Below are positions 22,212 to 28,884 of a stretch of 28,884 nucleotides of DNA, in pieces. A model generated the notes under the pieces. It worked only from the letters and a program-made list of their open reading frames with translations. It did not search any database and was not told where the DNA came from. The stretch comes from Bacteroidota bacterium. Lineage in GTDB: Bacteria; Bacteroidota; Bacteroidia; Flavobacteriales; Flavobacteriaceae. The stretch covers positions 1-28,884 of the forward strand of contig JAEWCF010000097.1 of assembly GCA_023390775.1 (NCBI GenBank), given 5' to 3'. The translations under genes and the position numbers were made by a program. The first letter of the stretch is position 1. Each line of letters starts with the position of its first letter.

Positions 22212-23334
22212 TTAAGTTGTTTTCGCGCACTTCAAGTTCATGGAAGAGGTCAAGCGCGTTCTTGAAGGCCTGGTCCATGTTGAAATATTTGTAATTGGCG
22301 AGCCTGCCCACGAAGTAGATATCGGTCAGCTTTTCGGCTTCGGCTTTATATTTTTCGTAGATGGCCTGGTTCCGCGAGTTGGGGACCGGATAATACGGAT
22401 CGCCCTCGTCAACGGTGTATTCGCGAACGATCGTGGTCTTTTCCGACTGTTGGTTGCCGAAGTGCTTGTACTCGACGATTCTCGTGAAGCTGACCTCGGT
22501 TCCCGGATAGTTCACGACTGAATTTTCCTGGAAGAATTCGGCGTCCACCGTCTCCGAAACAAAATTGATCGACCGGTACTCCAGCTTCTCATCAAGGCTG
22601 TGCTTGAATTCAAAGAATCGGTCGATGGGGCCGGTGTAGAACAACTTTTCAAAATCCCCAAGTTCCTCGCGGACGTCGAAGAAATCAGTGTTGAGCATGA
22701 CTTCGATGTTTTCGTGATCGAGGATCTTTTCAAACATTCTGGTGTACCCGCCCTTTGGAAGCGCCTGGTATTTGTCCGAAAAATACCTGTCGTCAAAATT
22801 GGTCCTGACCGGAATACGCTCTAGTACCGATGCGTGCAGTTCTTCGGGATATTTGTCCCATTGCTTCTTCGTATAGTGGCGGAACATCTTCTCATACAGT
22901 TCGGTTCCCACTTTGCTGATCACGGCCTCTTCCCCGTCCTTTGGATTCTCGATGGGGATGCGGTTGTCCTCGAGCCACTGTTTCATCTCGGCTTCGGACT
23001 TAAGGTCCAGCCCAAAAAGCATGTTGACCGTCGTGATGTTCACCGGAATCGGGACCAGGCGGCCATCGACTTTGGCCAATACCTTGTGTTCCCAGTCGTA
23101 CCATTCGGCGTAGCGGTTGACATACTGCCAAACGTCTTCCTCATTGGTGTGGAAGAGGTGCGCGCCGTATTTGGAAACAAGGATGCCGTTGTCGTCGATA
23201 TAGTCGTAACAGTTTCCCGCGATGTGGTCGCGTTTTTCCAAAACCAGCACCTTTTTCCCGATCGAGGCATAGCATTGAGCAAGAACGGCGCCTGAGATAC
23301 CGGCGCCGACTATGATGATGTCATACTGCTTCAT
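22201..23334 (-). CDS. glf: UDP-galactopyranose mutase
   Basis: Glf converts UDP-galactopyranose to UDP-galactofuranose, the donor for galactofuranose in surface glycans, using reduced FAD. The 377-residue protein begins MKQYDIIIVGAGISG, with the FAD GxGxxG motif at 10-15. It continues with VLVLEKRDHIAGNCYDY and KYGAHLFHTNEEDVWQYV, diagnostic of the family. RIPVRTNFDDRYFSDKYQ and NYPG segments further on fit the substrate site. Its ATG overlaps the stop of the upstream glycosyltransferase (ATGA), and its end overlaps the next gene by 11 nt. Confidence 0.95.
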   Translation of the reverse strand: MKQYDIIIVGAGISGAVLAQCYASIGKKVLVLEKRDHIAGNCYDYIDDNGILVSKYGAHLFHTNEEDVWQYVNRYAEWYDWEHKVLAKVDGRLVPIPVNITTVNMLFGLDLKSEAEMKQWLEDNRIPIENPKDGEEAVISKVGTELYEKMFRHYTKKQWDKYPEELHASVLERIPVRTNFDDRYFSDKYQALPKGGYTRMFEKILDHENIEVMLNTDFFDVREELGDFEKLFYTGPIDRFFEFKHSLDEKLEYRSINFVSETVDAEFFQENSVVNYPGTEVSFTRIVEYKHFGNQQSEKTTIVREYTVDEGDPYYPVPNSRNQAIYEKYKAEAEKLTDIYFVGRLANYKYFNMDQAFKNALDLFHELEVRENNLNVA

Positions 23335-24485
23335 GCTTTCGCTGTTTTGCTGATCAGGAATTGCATTTTATTGACGGTGTTGTTCCAGGAGGTTTTCTCA
23401 AGGATTTCATCGTATTCGCATTCGAGAGACAGATCGTGCGGGTTTTCAAGGATGAACTGGACCGCTTCGCTGAATTCGTCCGGAGTTTCCACAATGCTCA
23501 CGCAATGTTTGTAGTCGCGGACCACGTCCCGGATGGGTGTGGAGATGATGCATTTTCCGGCGGCCATGTATTCAAGGGTTTTGGTCGGGCTGATGAATTC
23601 GGTGGCCTCGTTAAGCGCGAATGGCATCATGGCGACCGAGAAGGCCTTCAGGTAATTGGGCAGCATATTGTATGGCCTCATCCCAAGGTAGTGGATGTTT
23701 TCGGCTTTGGGCAGATCCTCGTCGCTGATTTTTGCGATGGGTCCGATCATGACGAACTGCACGTCAGGGTTGCGGTCGGCCGTTCCACGGATCAGGTCAA
23801 GGTCGATGCGTTCATCGATCACACCGTAATACCCGACGATCGGATGCGGAATATTGGCAATATCTTCCGGAATGGCGACCCCGTTCATGGCTTTGGCAAA
23901 ATGCTCGCGGTCCACTGAGCTAGGGAAACAGAAAACATTTGGGTGCTGTTTTTTCTTGGCTTCGTATAGCGACTTACCGCCCGTGAAGACGATGTCGGCC
24001 TGTGCGAGAAGGAACTTTTCCTGGACGATCAATTCGGCAGGCGCACCGCGGAACTGGGTCAGTTCATCCATGCAGTCGTAAACTACTGTGTCAAACCTGA
24101 ACTCGTCCAGGAGGGGCACGAAGGATGCCGAATAGAACCATCCCATCTCTACGTGACGATTGGCCACGAATTGCGGAATGACATTCTTGATCGCGGCAAT
24201 ATTCTCCACCCTCGGCTGTAGCACGTGAAGGTTTTCGGAGATCTCCAAACGTTCGGCAGTGTTTTTCTGGTCTTCGGAGAATCCGATCGGTTCCTCGATC
24301 ATAAGGATCTTCATGGATTTTGCGAGGCGGCTGATGATGTGTTGCGGCCTCTGGTAGACAAATTGCCAACGAAGGTGGCAAAACACGATCAGGTCGTATG
24401 TTTCCTGATGTCCGGTGGTGGCTGTAATGGTAACTTGGTTGGTGGTTTTGCGGCGTGACGCCGTGGTTTGTCTGACAATTTCCAT
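23331..24485 (-). CDS. GT-B glycosyltransferase
   Basis: This 384-residue protein is a GT-B-fold glycosyltransferase of the GT4-like kind. The N-terminal half has YDLIVFCHLRWQFVYQRPQH, a start typical of transferases paired with Glf in Bacteroidota. The C-terminal half carries PIVGYYGVIDERIDLDLI, the VQFVMIGP strand and the nucleotide-sugar segment FALNEATEFISPTKTLEYMA, with the Glu of the E-x7-E-type motif. I start at ATG 24485; a longer reading from 24608 would add 41 residues unlike the family. It is the first gene of the six-gene minus-strand run. Acceptor and donor are unknown; a UDP-galactofuranose donor is suggested only by the next gene. Confidence 0.85.
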   Translation of the reverse strand: MEIVRQTTASRRKTTNQVTITATTGHQETYDLIVFCHLRWQFVYQRPQHIISRLAKSMKILMIEEPIGFSEDQKNTAERLEISENLHVLQPRVENIAAIKNVIPQFVANRHVEMGWFYSASFVPLLDEFRFDTVVYDCMDELTQFRGAPAELIVQEKFLLAQADIVFTGGKSLYEAKKKQHPNVFCFPSSVDREHFAKAMNGVAIPEDIANIPHPIVGYYGVIDERIDLDLIRGTADRNPDVQFVMIGPIAKISDEDLPKAENIHYLGMRPYNMLPNYLKAFSVAMMPFALNEATEFISPTKTLEYMAAGKCIISTPIRDVVRDYKHCVSIVETPDEFSEAVQFILENPHDLSLECEYDEILEKTSWNNTVNKMQFLISKTAKA

Positions 24486-24674
24486 ATTGTTGTTTATAGG
24501 CGTTAATGAAAGGATTACAAAGTTGGCCCTAACATCGCACTTGACGATTACAGCATTTTGCGAAAACCTTATATCATTATCATAATTGCCTGCAAAGGGA
24601 TTGAACAATTGCCTATAAATTGTTAAAAATCTTCAAAATGGAAATTGTAGTATTTATTGGAAAAATTATATAAT
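24486..24674. promoter_or_regulatory. Divergent intergenic region with a dyad
   Basis: This 189-base AT-rich region separates the glycosyltransferase run from an acidic orphan gene. AACAATT (24604-24610) and AATTGTT (24618-24624) form a perfect dyad with a 7-nt spacer. AATTGCCT occurs at 24584-24591 and 24607-24614, 23 bp apart. On the minus strand CAACTTTG (24525-24518) is the nearest match to a -7 box for the six-gene run. I see no exact TAnnTTTG box for either side. Confidence 0.4.
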
Positions 24675-24953
24675 ATGGATTTCGTTGGGAAAAGGGAATT
24701 TTACAATATCAAACCAACCGATATGTATACAACCTGGAAACACGGTGAGACGGAAGGGCAGGTCATTTTTGATGAAAACCTATCCATCCTCAATTACGCC
24801 AGCCCGGATCCTCACGACGGTTCACCGGCAAACATCGACCCGGAGAGGCAGAAAGAACTGGAAGAAGTGGGAAGGCTGGATACCGACGACGATGACGACG
24901 ATTTTGAACCGGCGGGCGACATGGAACCATCGGATAACCAGGATGACGAATAG
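24675..24953 (+). CDS. Small acidic protein with Asp-rich tail, hypothetical
   Basis: The 92-residue protein has a folded-looking N-terminal half (MDFVGKREFYNIKPTDMY, then WKHGETEGQVIFDENLSI). Its tail is dominated by Asp and Glu, including a run of six Asp at about residues 71-76. I do not recognise the family. I start at ATG 24675 rather than TTG 24657. It has no signal peptide or membrane helix. A strong hairpin terminator follows about 80 nt downstream. It stands alone, divergent from the six-gene run. Confidence 0.65.
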   Translation: MDFVGKREFYNIKPTDMYTTWKHGETEGQVIFDENLSILNYASPDPHDGSPANIDPERQKELEEVGRLDTDDDDDDFEPAGDMEPSDNQDDE

Positions 24954-25030
24954 CATGAACCGATAAAGGAATTGCGTATCAATTGCCGAAATCAGTTGAG
25001 AATAGTTTCAGGAAAATTTATCGTTCATCA

Positions 25031-25063
25031 AAAATGGAGTTATGCAAATAGCTCCATTTTTTT
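25031..25063 (+). terminator. Terminator with GCAA tetraloop
   Basis: AAAATGGAGTTAT (25031-25043) pairs with ATAGCTCCATTTT (25048-25060) with one wobble, around a GCAA (GNRA-type) loop. A T run follows, and an A run precedes it, so it may stop transcription from both sides. It serves the acidic orphan gene. Confidence 0.88.
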
Positions 25064-25127
25064 ATGCTTTCCCTTGAGCTAGTGATCAAAGAGCTCTCCG
25101 GTAAAATACTTGGCTGGATATAAAAGA

Positions 25128-25170
25128 AAAAAGATGATAAGGAATCCCTACATTACCTTACCATCTTTTT
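25128..25170 (-). terminator. tamL terminator, likely bidirectional
   Basis: AAAAAGATGATAAGG (25128-25142) pairs with CCTTACCATCTTTTT (25156-25170) over a 13-nt loop with one mismatch. A/T tracts lie on both sides. It is about 110 nt past the tamL stop on the minus strand. Confidence 0.78.
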
Positions 25171-25280
25171 ATATGCCGGCCAAAGGCCGTAACAAAAATT
25201 TTATTTTGCTTTTGTAAAATTACCTTTCCGCCTATGGAACGGCTTATACAATTTAAAGGTCTTTTTATATAATTCCAACA

Positions 25281-27569
25281 TCAGAACGGATAGCCGATCG
25301 CGAGGTTGAATACCAGGTTGTTGCTGCGCCAATGTTTGCCCCCGAGATCGATCTGGTCCAATACCCATCGCTCGCCGTCAGGCAGATAGGGTTTCCGAAT
25401 GGGGAAGGCAAGATCGGTTCGCAGGATCAGGAAACTAAGGTCGAACCGAAGTCCCACTCCCGTTCCCACCGCGAGTTCTTTAAGGAACTTTCCCGAAAAT
25501 TCTCCACCGGGCTTAAGCGGGTTTTTGTTCATTAGCCAAATATTGCCCGCGTCCACGAATACGGCCCCATGTACCACGCTGAATAATTTTGCCCGATATT
25601 CGGTGTTCAATTCCAGTTTGATGTCACCGCTTTGGTCGGGCAGGAACGAGCTTGCCTCCACTTCAGGATTATAACTGCCCGGGCCGATGCTCCGAGCCCG
25701 GAATGCGCGGACGCTGTTGGTGCCGCCAACGAAAAACTGGCGTATGAACGGCAGCTCACGTGAATTCCCATACGGAAAGCCCGCGCCGATAATGATCCGG
25801 CTGGCCAGCTGGGAATTGTCGGTCAGCCGGACGTAGTGCCTGAAATCGCTTTCGCCTTTCAGGAATTGGCTAAACGGCACCTGGAAAATCTTGACCGTAT
25901 CCCCTTTCTTGACGTTCGCACCGGTCACGAGTCCCGCGACATTTCCGGCGGCTTCGGCCAGGCCCTTGAAATAAAAGGTGTGTTTGCGGCTTCGGCGCAT
26001 GGTATTGGTGAAGGTAAAGGTATAGGTCGGGCCGAAGATCAATTGTTTTTCGATGACTTTCGCCAGCGACGGATTTGCGGCAATTTGTTCCCGGTACAGA
26101 TCGGTAACCTGCGACGGGCTTACGAAATTGATGTCGGTGACCAAAAGTTGGTGTTCCTTGCGGATGTCTTCTTTCCAGAGATAACCGAACGACCCTTTGA
26201 AGGAATTCAGCGAGTAGAGTTTCGATCGGTTTTGGTATTCGTAACCGAGGGTCGCCCTGGTGCGCGGAACAAATCCGCTCGCCGTGTGCACCTTGAAAGG
26301 GGTGATGAACCTGGGCCAGGTGAGGCTGGCTTCCGTCCCGATTCGGTAGACGTTAAAACCCTTGTTGACACCCGAAACCTGGACCTCCATCCCGCCGAAG
26401 CTTGATACCGAGAGCAGTTCGGCGCCGCGGAACGCATTGCGGTGCGACCAGTTCACGTTAAGTTCGGTGCCCGTATAATTTGCCGAATTGGTTTTGCCCA
26501 ACACCTCGACGCGAATGGATTTTTTCGGCAGGGGCGTCAGGAAATAATACGCGTTCAGGGAGTTCGGTATCGAATCGGAAAGCCTGAATTCATTCTTCAC
26601 GAACTTGAAAGGGCCCATGTTCACCAGCCTGTTGAGTGACAGGTTGTGCTCGCGGCGGCTGTAGATGTCGCCTCGCTTGAACTGCATCGTATTGTCGAAA
26701 ATCCTCGGCCGGAACATCTTTGACGAATCGATAATCGTGAAGTCCCCGTACTGCAGGACATCCTCTTTCCGGAAGTTGACCGTATCGGTCTTGATCGAAA
26801 AGTTGGGATAGATCGTAATGTCGTCGATGGTATAAACTTCCCGCGCCTGCTGTGGGGTATCGTCCTTGATCTTCATCTTCAGGTCCACCTGGTACTTGCC
26901 CACGGTACTGTCCACCTGCACGAGCAGATAGTCGGGGCTGAAATAATAAAACCCGCGGTTCTTCAGCCTGGAATCGATGCGCTCCCGCTCGGCCTTGATC
27001 ACGTCCAGGTCATACGGCTCGCCGGGTTTGAGGGCGCTGCGACGTTTGGTACGGGCAATTGCCCTTCCCACCGCGGTAGAGTCTTCCGGGAAAAACACTT
27101 CCCTGATCTTGTACTGCACGCCCGGCCGGACGGTGTATTCGGCTGATGCCCTGCGGCCCTTTCTTGTTGAATCGGAACTGGTACGCGCCTTGAAATACCC
27201 GTGGTTTTCGGCAAAATTCTGCAGGACATCGGCATTGTATTCCAGGTCAACCTGGCTGAAGAGTACCGGCGGCTCACCGAATTTATTCCGCAACCAGTGC
27301 CTGAGCCCCCGGTCTTTTTTGGGCGTTCCGGCCAGATTGTAGGCGTATAGTTTTACCCGCAATCCGAGGATTTTAGAATTCGGAACGGGCCGCAACATGC
27401 CTTTCATTTCCTTTTCAAGTGCCTTGCGCTCCTTGCGTTTGATCACGCTGTCCTTGATTTTGACGGTTCCGCCCGTGTAGAGCAGTTCGCCTTCGGGGAG
27501 GTATTTGATGTTGCTGCATGAGGGTGCGAGCAAAATGGCGATGAGCGCTATGAGGATCCTAATCTTCAT
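25281..27569 (-). CDS. tamL: TamL, lipoprotein BamA/TamA-family outer-membrane protein
   Basis: The 762-residue protein is an Omp85-family outer-membrane barrel. It starts with a lipoprotein signal (MKIRILIALIAILLAPSC, lipobox Cys18), the feature that separates Bacteroidota TamL from classical TamA. POTRA-like segments follow, for example KVKIREVF-type strands such as VQYKIREVFFPEDS and REVYTIDDITIYPNF. The C-terminal barrel includes FVGGTNSVRAFRARSIGPGS at about residue 620 (the loop-6 region) and ends in Phe (LAIGYPF), as outer-membrane proteins do. It overlaps the end of tamB by 11 nt. Together TamB and TamL are thought to help insert outer-membrane proteins or move lipids. The exact role in this phylum is unsettled. 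Confidence 0.9.
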   Translation of the reverse strand: MKIRILIALIAILLAPSCSNIKYLPEGELLYTGGTVKIKDSVIKRKERKALEKEMKGMLRPVPNSKILGLRVKLYAYNLAGTPKKDRGLRHWLRNKFGEPPVLFSQVDLEYNADVLQNFAENHGYFKARTSSDSTRKGRRASAEYTVRPGVQYKIREVFFPEDSTAVGRAIARTKRRSALKPGEPYDLDVIKAERERIDSRLKNRGFYYFSPDYLLVQVDSTVGKYQVDLKMKIKDDTPQQAREVYTIDDITIYPNFSIKTDTVNFRKEDVLQYGDFTIIDSSKMFRPRIFDNTMQFKRGDIYSRREHNLSLNRLVNMGPFKFVKNEFRLSDSIPNSLNAYYFLTPLPKKSIRVEVLGKTNSANYTGTELNVNWSHRNAFRGAELLSVSSFGGMEVQVSGVNKGFNVYRIGTEASLTWPRFITPFKVHTASGFVPRTRATLGYEYQNRSKLYSLNSFKGSFGYLWKEDIRKEHQLLVTDINFVSPSQVTDLYREQIAANPSLAKVIEKQLIFGPTYTFTFTNTMRRSRKHTFYFKGLAEAAGNVAGLVTGANVKKGDTVKIFQVPFSQFLKGESDFRHYVRLTDNSQLASRIIIGAGFPYGNSRELPFIRQFFVGGTNSVRAFRARSIGPGSYNPEVEASSFLPDQSGDIKLELNTEYRAKLFSVVHGAVFVDAGNIWLMNKNPLKPGGEFSGKFLKELAVGTGVGLRFDLSFLILRTDLAFPIRKPYLPDGERWVLDQIDLGGKHWRSNNLVFNLAIGYPF

Positions 27570-28884
27570 CCTTTTCGATGTTTAGTGCAGGTTTGTTATC
27601 GGGTTCGACGTTGGCCTCGCGTTCTTCCTTGCGCTTGTCGCGTTCCCGGCGGCGCATTTCCTTTTCTTCCTCGGTCCGGTGGAACAGTTCCCTGAAACGG
27701 TTGTAATCCATGGTAATGATGAAGGCTAGGCCCGTCTCCACGACCTGGCCCTGCAACGCCACCTGGTACTCGTTTTTGCGGTAAGCCCTCACCATGTAGC
27801 GGCCGTCCTTGGTCAGCTGGTAATCGGCGGAAATGTCTCCCGCAATCGTATTGGCCTGTTCGTTCGGGTTTTGTTGCCCCTCAAGCCCAAAACTGCTGCC
27901 AACGGTCACCTTTAGGCGGTCATCCAGCATTTTCTTGGAAATGCCCACGTTGAGGTCGGTGCGGTTTTCCTTGACGCCTGTTGTGTAGTCTTCCGTGGAT
28001 TCGAGATCGAAGTTAAGTTCGACGCCCTTGATGAGGTCGCCCGCGATGTTATTGAGTTGCTGCGAAAGGATCTTGCTGACGCTCTGGCGTGCGATCGCTT
28101 CGGCACCGGCAGATCCGGCTTCGCTGGCAAACGGGTTCTCGCCGATAAACCGATTGAGCAGGAGCAGGGCGAATACCTGCTTGTTCATTTCGGCGGGATC
28201 GCGGCGCATCTGCTCGAGCTTGGTTTGCGAAGATGTCACGATCTCCGATGAAACGGCGTAATTTCCGTCCGGCAATACAATGTCGAACGTGATTACCGGC
28301 CGAAGCAGCTCGCCGTTCATTTTGAGCAGCGTCTCGAAGGGGATTTTTTGCTTATAGGTATTGCGCACCGATTGCGACACGCCGGCCAATTGGTCGCCCA
28401 CCAAATCGATGGGAGCCGCTTCCACTTTATAGATTGCCGTCACGTCGATGGTGGCCTGTGTGGGTTCGCCGTTCCAGATGATCGAACTGCCCGGCTTGAT
28501 TTCGAACCTGCGCCGCAAAAGGTTGAACGACATCTCGTAGGCGCCCTCGGTAAATTCGTATTTTCCGGTCAGGGTGGTCTTGCCCGACGGATCGATGCCG
28601 CCGGTCAGATCGCCCTCGCCCTTGAGGTTGAGGTAGTCCCCGTTGCCCTTGTCGATTACCAGTGACAGCATCGCTTCCTTGACAATTTCGATGTGTACCG
28701 ATACGTCGACGCCGCGTACTTCGGTCTTGTCGAGTTCGTTGCGGAGGATCAGCGTCTCCTTGAGCAATTGGTTTTCCTCGTCCACGAATTCCACGATGCC
28801 TTCGCGGTCGGCGATTGCGGGGTCCGATTGCGGAAGCACTACCGAAAAATTGGTGTCCTCATTGATCTTCACGCGGCCCGAAAC
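27559..28884 (-). CDS. tamB: TamB domain protein, C-terminal part (5' end beyond window)
   Basis: The frame is open to the right edge; codons upstream of the GTG at 28872 read VSGR and continue the protein, so that GTG is not the start. About 441 residues are visible. They contain repeated beta strands of the TamB/DUF490 domain (GEGDLTGGIDPSGKTTLTGK, YEFTEGAYEMSFNLLRRRFE, then GSSIIWNGEPTQATIDVTA). Near the end are NRFIGENPF and LSQQLNNIAGDLIKGVELNF, typical of the C-terminus that contacts the Omp85 partner. A charged tail (EEEKEMRRRERDKRKEERE) closes it. TamB spans the periplasm as a long beta groove from the inner membrane. It is coupled to tamL by an 11-nt overlap. Confidence 0.92.
   Translation of the reverse strand, partial: VSGRVKINEDTNFSVVLPQSDPAIADREGIVEFVDEENQLLKETLILRNELDKTEVRGVDVSVHIEIVKEAMLSLVIDKGNGDYLNLKGEGDLTGGIDPSGKTTLTGKYEFTEGAYEMSFNLLRRRFEIKPGSSIIWNGEPTQATIDVTAIYKVEAAPIDLVGDQLAGVSQSVRNTYKQKIPFETLLKMNGELLRPVITFDIVLPDGNYAVSSEIVTSSQTKLEQMRRDPAEMNKQVFALLLLNRFIGENPFASEAGSAGAEAIARQSVSKILSQQLNNIAGDLIKGVELNFDLESTEDYTTGVKENRTDLNVGISKKMLDDRLKVTVGSSFGLEGQQNPNEQANTIAGDISADYQLTKDGRYMVRAYRKNEYQVALQGQVVETGLAFIITMDYNRFRELFHRTEEEKEMRRRERDKRKEEREANVEPDNKPALNIEKDED

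Larger units (their letters stand above)
24954..25280. other. Non-coding interval with two terminators
   Basis: The 327 bases between the acidic gene and the convergent tamL gene hold the two hairpins at 25031-25063 and 25128-25170. A small CGGCC-AAA-GGCCG stem (25177-25189) also lies here, followed by AT-rich sequence. I see no credible gene in it. Confidence 0.6.

Noticed and set aside
28861..28884. GTG at 28872 as the start of the TamB-like gene
   Set aside because: The frame stays open to the window edge and the product is only the C-terminal part of a much longer family.

Overview
The window comes from a Bacteroidota chromosome, most likely a gliding member of the Flavobacteriales. The clearest sign is a complete gldK-gldL-gldM-gldN cluster (type IX secretion and gliding motor) with flavobacterial-looking GldL and GldM N-termini. 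Supporting signs are the TamB/lipoprotein-TamA pair, repeated TAnnTTTG promoter boxes, the lack of Shine-Dalgarno sequences, and DUF983 and DUF1761 neighbours. By eye the base composition is near 50% GC, which is high for Flavobacterium itself. I see no phage, transposase, CRISPR, tRNA or rRNA.

Layout. (1) 1-1565 (+): the 3' end of topA abuts a ureohydrolase-fold gene whose metal ligands are largely lost. (2) 1796-6447 (+): gldKLMN, preceded by an AT-rich control region and closed by a UUCG-loop terminator. (3) 6508-12932: housekeeping genes on both strands, tightly packed: FAD oxidoreductase, DUF983 membrane protein, ABC-F ATPase, App1-type phosphatase, diacylglycerol-kinase-like lipid kinase and a FemAB-like GNAT protein. 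Convergent pairs overlap or touch. (4) 12986-17372: DUF1761 protein, a secreted leucine-rich-repeat protein of plant type, a structured intergenic element, an SpoIIAA-like/pyridoxamine-oxidase-like pair, an MscS channel, and a very basic small ORF next to an acidic protein. (5) 17399-24485 (-): six genes in one tightly coupled run: glycosyltransferase, UDP-galactopyranose mutase, clan GH-A hydrolase, Ku, LigD, SemiSWEET. Every junction is an overlap or a gap of 4 nt or less. (6) 24675-28884: an acidic orphan protein, two hairpin terminators, then tamL and the 3' part of tamB on the minus strand.

How the genes work together. GldK/N form the periplasmic ring and GldL/M the proton-driven motor of type IX secretion. 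TamB/TamL handle outer-membrane biogenesis. The glf run links an envelope glycan to non-homologous end joining by apparent co-transcription. App1 and the lipid kinase are divergent neighbours that could interconvert phosphatidate and diacylglycerol.

The most unusual observation is a 39-bp element (32 of 39 identical by my count) in front of both gldK and the LRR gene. It contains two TGCAnnTTATCG-like half-sites 20 bp apart and a TTTGC-N9-GCAAA dyad. Relative to the TACATTTG promoter box, the two copies differ by 21 bp, about two helical turns. This suggests an undescribed regulator shared by the gliding/secretion cluster and a secreted LRR protein.
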